64,000 nucleotides of DNA from Corythucha ciliata (lineage: Eukaryota > Arthropoda > Insecta > Hemiptera > Tingidae), in contig CM075943.1 in the NCBI GenBank assembly GCA_038030265.1, positions 61,355,971-61,419,970 of the forward strand. Reading direction: 5' to 3'. Under the pieces are notes generated by a model. The model was not told the origin of the DNA and searched no databases. It saw nothing but the letters and a program-made list of their open reading frames with translations. The position numbers and the translations under genes were made by a program. This document shows positions 43,726-54,590 of this stretch, in pieces (position 1 is the first letter of the stretch; each line of letters starts with the position of its first letter).

Positions 43726-43996
43726 ACTAGGTAATCGTAACTTGGTAAACCAACGGGGCTTTACGTCCAACTACCTTTAAGGTGTCGTGGAAGAGGGCGA
43801 GAGCACACACTTTACTTTTGGTCTCGTCGTGATGTTTAACTTTTATACACATTATTTGACCTTTGCTCAATTAATCCAGCCTGTAGCGGAAATCGAGCCC
43901 ACTCAGCAGACGATACCTGGACATAAGAGTCGACGCCACTCTGCTAAGCTACTTCCATTTGTTTGCCTCCTGAAAATGTCAAAGCGGCCATAAACG

Positions 43997-44340
43997 ATGG
44001 AATTCTAAATTTTCTCCTATAACAGTAACCAACAGGCCCAATAGTGTCAGAGATTGGAGAGTCCTGTCAGAAACATCAATGTCTGACCATATAGGCTAAT
44101 TTCGTTTGAGGTCGAGTTTCTTAGGGTCAGAAGTACAGCTTACCGGCATCCCAAGAAAGCGGATTGGGAGTTCTTTAAAGGACATCTAGGACAGGAATTG
44201 TCCGAGATGGACCTTGGACATACAGTGCCAAGTCGACCTGGATAGGGTGGTGGAGGCACGAGGCAGTCAATTCAGCGATCCTCAGTGCGTACGAGGAACA
44301 TTGTCCTGTTAAAATGAAAATGGGGAACAGGGAAGCCTTG
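43997..44340 (+). pseudogene. Non-LTR retrotransposon (R1/Jockey-like) endonuclease-to-RT linker fragment
   Basis: Three pieces in three frames follow in order. TVTNRPNSVRDWRVLSETSM ends in SDH (about 44082-44090), the closing motif of APE-type endonucleases. RHPKKADWEFFKGHLGQELS lies at 44144-44203. SAILSAYEEHCPVKMK lies at about 44272-44319, the typical segment before the reverse transcriptase. The order and spacing match ORF2 of R1/Jockey-group LINEs. Frame changes between pieces show decay, and the RT itself is missing. In an intact LINE this protein nicks the target and primes reverse transcription. Confidence 0.72.
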
Positions 44341-46429
44341 GTTAAGGGGGTGCCGTTGCGTGAGCTTCAGTTTGTGGCTGGTAACGCAGTGGCGTACAAA
44401 GTTTAGGGGGCAGGGCAGGCCATTGCCCACCCAACTGGAGTATAGGATGGACAAAAGTATATTTTCCGCCCTTCCCCACCGTATTTTCACTGCATTCTCG
44501 ATAAATTTATGCCACTGAAGTTGTTCCACGGAACAGTCACTTTTCTTCTTTGGCTGCACTGGTGAAGTAGACCACTGGAAGAAAATAGTTGAAGTTCACA
44601 AGACTGAGGGAATTCATTGACCCCAGTCATTACGAAAAAATTAACGTAGCCCTGGCTAGAAGAACATGAACCCGCGGCCAGCGCTCTCTCATTCGATTAG
44701 TTGCAACTTCTCTTCCCTCTACTTTCGCTCCTGAATTGGTTGTTCCATTGTTTACCAAAGATAGGTTTTACTATCAAACCGAAGTTCCGTAAAGGGAGTA
44801 AGGAAAAGTAGCTAAAGTACGCTACACGAAATAAGGCGGGTGTGACTCTTCGGCCCTCCCATGCCCAAGGTGGTAGAGCTATGTAGAGGTGGCGCAGCTC
44901 CCCTCTTGCCCTACTAGGACGAGGTTTGTCTAGGGTGGAAAAAGAAAGTAATTCCCGAAAAAGGAGTCTTGTCTAGGGTGGAAAAAGAATGTATAATGGA
45001 TCAAATTTTTAATTTAAATTTTATTTTATTTTGATTTAAAAGGCTGGTGGTATTTGCTTCAAGGGATTGGTGGACAACAATTGAAATAATTGGGAAAGGT
45101 TTGGTTAATTTTTATATTTTTACAATTTTTAAAGATCTACTACTTGAAAGGGAAACGTTTAACTCGCTTGGCAATTCGAGAGGGTTTCGTTGGTATTTTA
45201 GATCAAAAAATGAATAGTTTATAAAGACTCGTTACTTCGTACGATTACGACTAGAATAATTGATGTTACTTTATGGTGCTTGAAAAGTGGAAGAAACTTT
45301 AACAAGACACCGAGGATAAAATTATATTGATTATTTCTTTTATTTAAATCAAGTTCAAAATTATTTATTTATTTTGAGAAGAGAGGATTTGTATTAATTG
45401 GAGAAAAATTGATTATTAATCGATTGTTACTTTTCAATCCCGTGGGTGATTATTTAAAAGGTAAATTGTACCGACCTTAATTTTCGATGAGTGCTCAGGG
45501 GAGAATTTGCCAATTGCCGGGACTGAATACCAAAAGTCAAAATTTCGTCACAAGCCTTCTTAGATGTTCAAGAGCCCGTCAAAAAGCCTCGAGAAGGGCT
45601 TTTCCGGGGAATTTAAAATATTTCTCCCACCAGTTATTTTTCTTATTCCTAAGGTGGGAAATCGGCGCAGGGACTTAATGGAAACACTTGATTTGCCTAT
45701 TGTTGGTGGGGGGGGGGGGTTCTCTTCATTCCTCTTTGTTCGAGTCTTCGAAAAGGGAAAGGAAGACGGGAAATTAAATATTTTTCTTAATAAGAGATGC
45801 TGGCTTTTATCCTCGTTGCTTATTTTACAACCTAATCGGTCCCATCTCTGTTTGGGGGGGCTAGAGGACTGTTTTGTCCCAATACAGGTTGGGAATTGAC
45901 GTCATCCATAGACCTCTACAGGAAGAAAACGATCGACTGCTCCTTTGCGCTAGCTATTCCCCATTTTCCATTTAGCATTTTCTACAATTTCTCGTTAAGA
46001 AGGAATACATGCTGGATTTCGAACAAGGCTTATGTCTCTAAACCAACAATTTGCAATTTTTCGCTAACGCTAATTTTGTCAGGATGTATTCAACGTCGTC
46101 TAATTTTTCCTTTAAATGTGTGCTGTGTGCTCGAAATTGAAATCAGGACACAAACACACTAACTTATTTACCTCGATATTCGGGCCGTGTCGAGAATTAC
46201 CATAAATAGAGTGAAAAATTAATTAATAATCTGTCTACACCGAGGGCCGTTTCAAGCCCTCGCGGGGCGTGTAGGCGAGAACTATCAGGGGGCCCCCTAA
46301 CAGCTGGTGGATAATTTAAATGTATACTAAACACAGACGTGGAGACGGGTTTTGTTCAAAAAGGAGGGGCTTCAGAAATTGTATGCTTTGCTCTGCTAAA
46401 ACTGGCTTGATAGCCACTCGCATCCTTCA
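44341..46429. other. Repeat-derived spacer without a supported gene
   Basis: CAGTGGCGTA at 44391 and TATGCCACTG ending at 44517 form a possible 127-bp hAT-like MITE, but without matching flanks. GTCTAGGGTGGAAAAAGAA occurs twice (44930-44948, 44971-44989). Bases 45130-45290 resemble 47165-47310. Frames at 45487-45899 are unsupported and include a G run at 45708-45719. I found no gene. Confidence 0.45.
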
Positions 46430-46700
46430 AATCTAGGTATGACTACAGTCGCAAAATATGGCAAAAACTGACGATTTTCGTGCCTTAAAAATGACGACCT
46501 AAAAATAGCGAAACTGGCGATTGCAGCTCTAAAAAGAGCCAAACTGACTTCTCGCGCCCTATAAATTGCTGGACGCACGATTAGCGCGCCATGAAAATGC
46601 CTTAAAAGTTTATGATTCCCGCCCTAAACATAGCTAAATCGACGTGGCCTTGACTTCCTAAAAACAGCTAAATTGGCTCCACGCCCTGAAAATGCAAATG
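46430..46700 (-). repeat. 30-bp minisatellite, family 2 (reverse)
   Basis: Units such as AAAATGACGACCTAAAAATA and CTAAAAATAGCGAAACTGGC are reverse complements of the family 2 motif. It is preceded at 46240-46320 by the reversed GC-rich segment (CCCTCGCGGGGC, GGGGGCCCCC) found next to the array at 16600-16680. The two loci are therefore inverted copies of one larger repeat. Confidence 0.72.
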
Positions 46701-47309
46701 ACTAAAATAACGGATTCGTGTCCTGGAAGTATCAACACCGGTAGTGTTTTATTCGTTGAATTGTTTGAGAACCACGGTCATGATAGTTCAAATAAAACAA
46801 GTGGGAGAAGACCTTCCTTTCTTTACTTTGCCTTCACGATGAAAAAGCTGCAACCCCAAGACAGTCACAACCTACAAAAAGATCCGAAAAGCCCCCAAAA
46901 CAGACTATTTCTCAGTAAAATGGATAATATTAAAAAATAGGCGATTCATTCATGAAACTACGGGCTTTTTTGCAATTATTAGCAGATTAAATCGAACAGT
47001 ATTTTGCACTTCTATATGGACAGAATATTTTGCTAGTCCGGCCAATAAAATTACCTGTCTGGTCGGCTCTGTAGCCGTTAAAAGTGCCCTAATAAGCGGC
47101 TTAAACGAAGGAGCTGGACGCGGAATGTTCACAAACTTGGCCGGGACACGATCAATTTAATCTAAAGTCTAAAGGGGAACGTTTAATAACTCTCTTGGCT
47201 ATTTGAGAGTTCGTTAGTATGTTATATCTAAAAATAACATACCAATATCACAATAGATAATAATTGTTATATTATCTAAAAATGTATAGTTTGCAAGATT
47301 CATTATTTC
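46701..47309. other. Spacer without a supported gene
   Basis: It is AT-rich. The frame at 46692-46940 and the opposite frame at 46950-47132 have no motif. Around 47215-47280 ATATCTAAAAATAACATACC and nearby words form small inverted repeats. Confidence 0.4.
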
Positions 47310-47312
47310 TTA

Positions 47313-47497
47313 AGGTGCGTTTACACCATAGTGTCCCGCGACACTTGTTGCTTGAAATTTAGTGTCAGACACAAATTTCCTTGGTGTAAACACAAACTTC
47401 CAGAAATTTTTATCAGAATTTGTATAGTCAATAAATTTCACATCTGGCACTTTACATTTATGTCGAGACACTCGGACACTTCAGTGTAAACCCACCT
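47313..47497. mobile_element. 185-bp MITE with TTA target duplication (PIF/Harbinger-like)
   Basis: The ends AGGTGCGTTTACAC and GTGTAAACCCACCT are imperfect inverted repeats with one mismatch. TTA flanks both sides (47310-47312 and 47498-47500). The interior repeats GTGTC/GACAC words (GTGTCCCGCGACAC, GAGACACTCGGACAC). A 3-bp TTA duplication is the hallmark of PIF/Harbinger elements. No coding. Confidence 0.75.
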
Positions 47498-47517
47498 TTA
47501 CCATTAGGACCAGCCTA

Positions 47518-48948
47518 TACAGGGTGTTCGAAAATTCCGATGCTCTCATTCGAAAATGCAATTTCGCGAGATCTTTAAAAATCGAATTTCCAGGATTTGG
47601 CCCTTTAAAGCCTCAATTTGCCAGATTTATTTTATTTTAAAATCCACGATTTGGTTCACTTTGGCAACCAATTCTCGTTGATTTGGCTATTTCAAATAGA
47701 CATTTCGGGTCGTGTTTGGCTCAAATACGCCAATTTCACTTTCACATGTCTGGATATTTTAAGACCATTTTTTGTGGATGTGGCACCTTCAAAGCCAATT
47801 TCTCTGATTTTCGTGGTTCGAAAATCCAAATTTGCGGGGCTGAATTCTTCAAAAACCAAATTATTCTGATTTTAGCTCTGTAAAACCCCAATTAGGATTT
47901 TCTCTCCATCGAGATTTTTTGTAATTATTTTTATTCCAAGCCGGGGGCCCCCCCATGGGTCGGAGCCCCTAGGCGGTTGCCAACCCCCTAAAAACGGCCC
48001 TTTACACCGTTTGAGAAAGAGAAAAGTAACTATAAAACCTAACAGACTGTCAGGCAATCAGACTTTCTGGTCTATGAGTGACGTAGGCAGTCCTACTCAA
48101 TTCCAAGAAAAGAGCTCTTGGTGCGCCACCTGTTATATCTATCGCCTTGTCCCATGCCCTGTTGCCATCCGTGCGTTGTGGATGGTGATGTGGGGTGGGG
48201 TTTTACAAACGCTCACCGGCTCACAGCTCTCCAAAGTGACAACGATGGGAGCGCAACGTTGCCAGCTATGGGTGTAGACTTGAGCTTTTCATCGGATTTT
48301 AGGGACTATAATGCGCAACGTTGGTTTTTTAGTCGATGAGTCAAACTCGCCTTATTTCGTGTCGCGTACTTTAGAGTGGCCAATCACAGGAGGGCAGGTC
48401 CACGTTTAACTTGACGGGCTATAGTATAGTGCATGATCTGGTTATGTAAGATCTGGTTAAATCCACCTTTTTTGCTGTCACAGTTTTTCGGAGTTGACAT
48501 TCCAGCTTCTCTTGTGTCTTTCCAAAATTCTGGGGTTATTCAGGATGACACAGCGCCGACTTGTAAATTTGTGAGACGAATTTATGAGTTATTTATACAC
48601 CTATTTTTTTCAATCAGACACGGTTTTCTCACCTATTCGATTTTTTAATTTAAAAAATGACTAGACCTAATGAAAGCTGAGGTTCTACGCCAACTTTTAA
48701 GATTGCAGTGTACGATTAACCGACAGATTCAGTCGGAGTTGAAAACGTTTGAAAATTCTGCAAATTTTCGTAATTTCTCACATTTTACTATAGTATACTC
48801 GGACTCATTTTTCGTCCCCTGAATCCAATATTTAAAATAATATTTTGCACTGGGAAGGTGGTAAATTTAACGCTCTTTCCAACGATGTATTCAGATTTGA
48901 TTTTCGGCCAGAATAAGCGAGTTACAGTCGTTTTAGTAACGCAATGTC
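47518..48948. other. Broken TACAGGGTGTT-type end and spacer
   Basis: TATACAGGGTGTTCG at 47516-47530 is one terminus of the same transposon group as at 16985. No second end was found. The sequence to about 47880 has repeated ...CCA(A)TTT..., TTTGGC words. A GC-rich stretch at 47940-48000 and overlapping frames to 48648 show no motif. Confidence 0.45.
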
Positions 48949-49569
48949 TATTGGCGATTCAGATTATCACTTGCAGCGCTAGCGTCGAGGCGCAATGGCG
49001 GAAAAGAGCCCTACTCTTACCACCAACGTAAGGGCTAAATAATGTGTTTTTGCCGTTTTTAAGGAGTTTACAATGTTTTCCGTCTGAACTATTGCCACAC
49101 TTGATTGAAAAAGGATTTGCGGTTACGACCTTTCTTCGATCGACCTGCTTTCAAAGGATTTCATTTCGGGAACGTAGTGAATTGAGTATCCTAGTTTGTA
49201 CCTATAATGGACAGTACGGAGTCATTATCTCTTTTTGTTGTCCCATAATGTTGCCTATGTGAATCATTATAAATTTGATAACTGCAAGTTCTCATCAAGG
49301 AGCTTCAAAAAAGGGGAAGTGGAGCTAAGCACCAAATATTGTATATGCGGCCAAATAGAGGACGCCAAGGCGTATGCCGCCGTTGATGAAATAGGAGGGG
49401 TGGCCAACCGAGGGCTCGCTGACCAAAAAGTGGCCCGCTGACTCAGCTGAGCCTTTCACAATAGCCCGCCCCCATGGCATACAGTGCTAAATAATCATGT
49501 TTGTTGGATTTTGGCGGCCCTAGGATTTTTGTGAAAATGGAAATCGCTACAATTCGCGCCTCCTCGTGG

Positions 49570-50650
49570 GCGGCCAATCCCCCACTTAATCCAGACCAAA
49601 ATGGAAAATAACGCTAATTTGGGGCTGAAATTGAGAAAAAAAAAAACTGATTCACGGCCATAAATAAGAAAAAGTGCTAAATCACTGATAAAGTTAGGAA
49701 AACTTCACGGCAAAAATTGAGAAAAAGCTCTAAAATCGCGGATAACGTGTAAATTACAGTCATTTGCGTTTAAAATTACGGAACACGCTAATTAACGGAT
49801 AAAATCGTGAAAAATCAATAATCCGCGAATGAGAAAAAGCGCTAATTCACGCCTAAAATTACGAAAACATGAATTCTCGGTTTATTCAGAACGCAAGTTC
49901 GAGGCTCAAACTGCGAAAAAACGCTAATTCACCGCTAAAAGCATGCAAAACAAATCGCTAATCCGGAGCTAAAATTAAGAAAAGTTGCTAATTCATGGAT
50001 GCATTGAGAAAAATTGCTAATTAGCGGCTGAAGTAAAGAAAAAAACGAATTCTCTGCAAAATGCAGATAAATCGCTATAATTCACGGCTAAAAGGGTGAA
50101 AAATCGCAAAAATTGCTAAATCGTGGAGAAAACTTGCTAATTTATCGATAAAATTGACTCGCGGATTAAATAGATAAAACGTCAATTCGCGGCTTCTGAT
50201 CGTAACTTCGTACCAGAAAGTGAAAAAAATCGCTAATTCCCGGCCAAATTTCAGAAAAAGCGTTAGGTAGTTAGCGGAGAAAATTGGAGGAACTCTTAAT
50301 TTGTTGATGAAACGTAGAAAAATCCCTAATTAGCTGCGAAGATGATGGAAAACGCTAATTTGCGGCTGAAGTCAAGAAAAATGGATGTCTATGGCGTTAA
50401 ATTGAAAACATTTGCTATTTCATAGATTGAATAGAGCAAATGGCTAGTCACGGTTTCTCGAGACAAACTTCATTGCTAAAATTGGAAGATTTAGCGCTCA
50501 TTAGCCTCTTAAATCAGGGAAAACACAAATTCTTTGCAAGGAAAACCGCTAATGCACGGCTGAAATGGAGATAAATCGCTAATTCGCGGCTAAAATGGAG
50601 ACAAATCGCTAATTCGTGGCTAAAATGGAGACAAATCGCTAATTCAATAA
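49570..50650 (-). repeat. 30-bp minisatellite family 1 inside N1 copy 2
   Basis: This is the mirror of the array at 37145-38250, read here as GGCTAAAATGGAGACAAATC and similar units. The regular end is at 50560-50650. Confidence 0.85.
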
Positions 50651-51619
50651 TCGACAGTTTTTATCCATTAGAAGGCTACACCGATCGTTTAACCGGCAAA
50701 AGTGGAAGTTCTTCGTGGAATATTGCCCCTTTTTATGTGAGCACAGTAAGTTTCTGGGGTGAAATTCGCTTTCTTTGCCGATTAAGGTAAACTCATGAAC
50801 TCAACCACTTAGTTAAAAAACTAACGCTTATCCGTAATCCGGCTTGTTCCAGCTTATTCAATTCAAACAAGACATTTGAGTCTCAAAAAGCCTCTAATGT
50901 GACTCGCCAGTAAAAATTTCATACAGAAAACCTTTTATTATGAACTCCTTCAATTACCCTCCTGTGGCCTACAGGAGGGTATATACAGGGTGTTCAAGAA
51001 ATAGAGGGCAATATTTCACCCGGTGATTCTGGTCCACAAATGGGTCAAAATGACCCCTATTGACCATAGTCCGATTCTCATTATTTTCCGAGATATTCAG
51101 GATTTAAGTACTTTTTGATTCTGCCTTGTTTTTTTTTGAAAAGTGGACGTTGCATGGTAACCGGTGGCTCTAAGGCCAAATCTGACGGCACCATTGGAAC
51201 ATTGGAAAGAGCGGACTTTTTTCTATTAGAATTTAGGCATTCAATTCCATTTTAATCCACACGTGCTCAGATATTCGGCCACAAAGTCAAACTTGTTCAA
51301 AATTCAACCTCTTTTCACGACATTTTGAAGCTGGACTGTTCCTCAACAGGTGCTTTCCGAGATGACCCTTTTTCAGAAAAGTTGACGCATAGTGTCACCA
51401 TGAAAATCGTATTTTTTAATTGCCTTCTTAGAGGGACATTTTTCTAGATATTTCAAATTTGGGCAGAAAAGACACGAGACACCTATTCATTTCTTACGTT
51501 GTTTACTTGACATTAAATCTCAAAATTGGTTATGAAAAATTGGAAGAAATTGAAAAAGTGTAAAAAAAAGAAGGTGAAGTGTACAAAAGAAAACAATAAG
51601 ATCCAAAAAATCAGAGAAC

Positions 51620-51675
<56 letters not shown>

Positions 51676-51937
51676 TAAATGACTAAAAAAGGAAAATAAG
51701 CAAGGATAATTTCAAAGATCCTTTAAAATGCAGCTACTCGATCGTAGACGGGCATAGGACAACACGAGGTTTTCATTCACAGAAATTAGTATGGCTCAAT
51801 TTGAGAATAGGATCGAGAAGATTGATGAGCATTTCATTTTTCCATGTGTACAAGCCTGAAATTGACGAATAAAAGCCGTCTCACAAAAAAGCTCAAGGTT
51901 TCTTCATCGTCATTGTCATTCTCATAAATTTATTGAA

Positions 51938-52045
51938 ATGAACACGTTTTCAAATGATGAGCTGCGTGACATGCATTACATCTATGGACTCGCGCAAGGA
52001 AATGCATTAGCCGCATCTCGGTTGTATCGGGAACGTTATGAATAG
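51938..52045 (+). pseudogene. DUF4817-like N-terminal fragment, left arm
   Basis: A 35-codon frame (start NTFSNDELRDMHYIYGLAQG) ends in a stop at 52043-52045. It matches the pattern E-L-x-D-M/I-x-x-x-Y-G-x-x-x-G-N-A-x-x-A-x-x-x-Y-x-E-R found at the start of DUF4817-bearing arthropod transposases, also seen at 25812-25528. It is cut after the YRERY segment, where unrelated arm sequence starts. An identical copy lies on the other strand at 53323-53430. Confidence 0.65.
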
Positions 52046-52135
52046 GTGTCTCGTGTCTTTTCTGAGAAATTATCCTTGCTTATTTTCCTTTTTAGTGCAT
52101 TTCATTCAAAAAATGCTAATAATAATAATAATAAT

Positions 52136-52190
<55 letters not shown>

Positions 52191-52539
52191 TAAATAACTA
52201 AATTTCATTCATGCGACAATCGAGTCAAACCTCATAAGTTAGAACGATATCAATCAATTATGAATGACATTTAGGCCGTGGTGTAGAAAGTCAAAATCAT
52301 AAAATCGTGTTTCTTTTTACCGCAGGCTCCTTTTTTGGCACCTACTGAGGTGGAATAAAATGATGAAAATGAAAAATTAAACAGAGTCGGTTTAGTTGCC
52401 TATACGATATGGGAAGGCGGACTCTTGTTAGAGGAGTTATTTGCAATTAAAATCTTTATTCCGGCCTAAATTTCATTCATAATTGATTGATATCGTTCTA
52501 ACTTATGAGGTTTGACTCGATTGTCGCATGAATGAAATG

Positions 52540-52760
52540 CACTTCTCCCGACAGGCTGCTGTCGGAACAAAACTTTTTTCAGATTACGTTAATTTTCAGA
52601 TCAGTTACATTAGGTTAAATGGTATGTCACAATTTCACCATTGCGGAGTGCCTGGGTTCGAATCCGAAACAATTTTTTTTTAAATTTTTTTTTGTTCCTC
52701 CCTTTTTGGCCCACCTCGGATTTTTTCACTCAAGATTTATTAGGCTGTAGGCAAATAAAA
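52540..52760 (+). other. tRNA-derived (SINE-like) segment with B box in the spacer
   Basis: GGTTCGAATCC at 52655-52665 is a perfect pol III B box, followed by A-poor, T-rich tail sequence. A clear A box is not seen upstream (GTATGTCACAATTTCACC region). A reversed B-box-like GAATCGAACCCTGG is at about 58065. Probably SINE debris. Confidence 0.35.
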
Positions 52761-53322
52761 TAAAAGAGACGGCTCAAAATACAATGTCAATGAGATTTTT
52801 TGGTAATTGGGTGGTCCAGTAAGGCATAGCGTTAGTTTAATAGCTCCTCTCCGCCGAGAACTCCCCTGCCATATCAACGGATTTGGTTCACTAGGGTCTC
52901 ATACGAAAGCGAGTTCATTTTTCATTACTCGAGTCAATTTTGGGGGCAATTGCAGCAACAGCCGTGCGGTAGCGAATTTTCAACTAATTCAAACCCCTCT
53001 TTCATACCGTTCCCGTGGACCGATTCATCTGGATCACGAACTCGTCCGAGATATTCACGCTATTGATTTTTAGACCAAATTTGGTTGCCCCAAGTCAAAA
53101 ATTGCGACCGTGATCGTGCTAACAAAAAAGGGCCATATATATATACATATATCAAATCGAACCGACCTCGGATTCGTGTTCTATGGGTTCTGAAACGTGA
53201 AAAAAAAGTATCACAACCCATATGTGCGACCATCAGGGCGAGACCAACAGTGCATTTTTTGAATGAAATGCACTAAAAAGGAAAATAAGCAAGGATAATT
53301 TCTCAGAAAAGACACGAGACAC

Positions 53323-53430
53323 CTATTCATAACGTTCCCGATACAACCGAGATGCGGCTAATGCATTTCCTTGCGCGAGTCCATAGATGTAATGCATGTC
53401 ACGCAGCTCATCATTTGAAAACGTGTTCAT
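53323..53430 (-). pseudogene. DUF4817-like N-terminal fragment, right arm
   Basis: This is the exact mirror of 51938-52045: the same 108 bp, same start and same stop on the minus strand. The fragment predates or arose with the arm duplication. Confidence 0.65.
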
Positions 53431-53692
53431 TTCAATAAATTTATGAGAATGACAATGACGATGAAGAAACCTTGAGCTTTTTTGTGAGACGGCTTTTATT
53501 CGTCAATTTCAGGCTTGTACACATGGAAAAATGAAATGCTCATCAATCTTCTCGATCCTATTCTCAAATTGAGCCATACTAATTTCTGTGAATGAAAACC
53601 TCGTGTTGTCCTATGCCCGTCTACGATCGAGTAGCTGCATTTTAAAGGATCTTTGAAATTATCCTTGCTTATTTTCCTTTTTTAGTCATTTA

Positions 53693-53760
<68 letters not shown>

Positions 53761-54590
53761 GTTCTCTGATTTTTTGGATCTTATTGTTTTCTTTTGTACA
53801 CTTCACCTTCTTTTTTTTACACTTTTTCAATTTCTTCCAATTTTTCATAACCAATTTTGAGATTTAATGTCAAGTAAACAACGTAAGAAATGAATAGGTG
53901 TCTCGTGTCTTTTCTGCCCAAATTTGAAATATCTAGAAAAATGTCCCTCTAAGAAGGCAATTAAAAAATACGATTTTCATGGTGACACTATGCGTCAACT
54001 TTTCTGAAAAAGGGTCATCTCGGAAAGCACCTGTTGAGGAACAGTCCAGCTTCAAAATGTCGTGAAAAGAGGTTGAATTTTGAACAAGTTTGACTTTGTG
54101 GCCGAATATCTGAGCACGTGTGGATTAAAATGGAATTGAATGCCTAAATTCTAATAGAAAAAAGTCCGCTCTTTCCAATGTTCCAATGGTGCCGTCAGAT
54201 TTGGCCTTAGAGCCACCGGTTACCATGCAACGTCCACTTTTCAAAAAAAAACAAGGCAGAATCAAAAAGTACTTAAATCCTGAATATCTCGGAAAATAAT
54301 GAGAATCGGACTATGGTCAATAGGGGTCATTTTGACCCATTTGTGGACCAGAATCACCGGGTGAAATATTGCCCTCTATTTCTTGAACACCCTGTACATA
54401 AACCTGGATTACCCACAACTGATTGGCGGGGCGTGGAGGGGGCAAGTCGTCCCCTCATAAACAATCACCCTGTCCCTCTCCTTGTGTAGTTATGGCAACA
54501 CAACTCTCTTCCCGTATTTACTTTGAAACTCCACCCCTCTCATCCACTTTGGGAGCTTATTTCATGGATATTCTTTATCAGCAGTGATAG

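Larger units (their letters stand above)
50984..54396. mobile_element. Palindromic DUF4817-type transposon with 1.13-kb inverted arms
   Basis: The ends are TACAGGGTGTTCAAGAAATA and its complement. The arms 50984-about 52112 and about 53252-54396 are almost perfect reverse complements. Each arm contains a TAA/TTA tract and, between them, an identical 108-bp frame: 51938-52045 (+) and 53323-53430 (-), encoding NTFSNDELRDMHYIYGLAQG and 15 more residues, like the DUF4817 start of a transposase. The 1.1-kb spacer has a second smaller inverted repeat (52202-52278 with 52462-52538), an AAT tract and a tRNA-like B box. N1 copy 1 (about 36807-36835) shows the empty TA-rich target. Confidence 0.87.

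Noticed and set aside
44391..44517. 127-bp hAT-like MITE (CAGTGGCGTA...TATGCCACTG)
   Set aside because: The termini look right, but flanks (GGTAACG and AAGTTGT) show no 8-bp duplication. It is kept as a possibility only.
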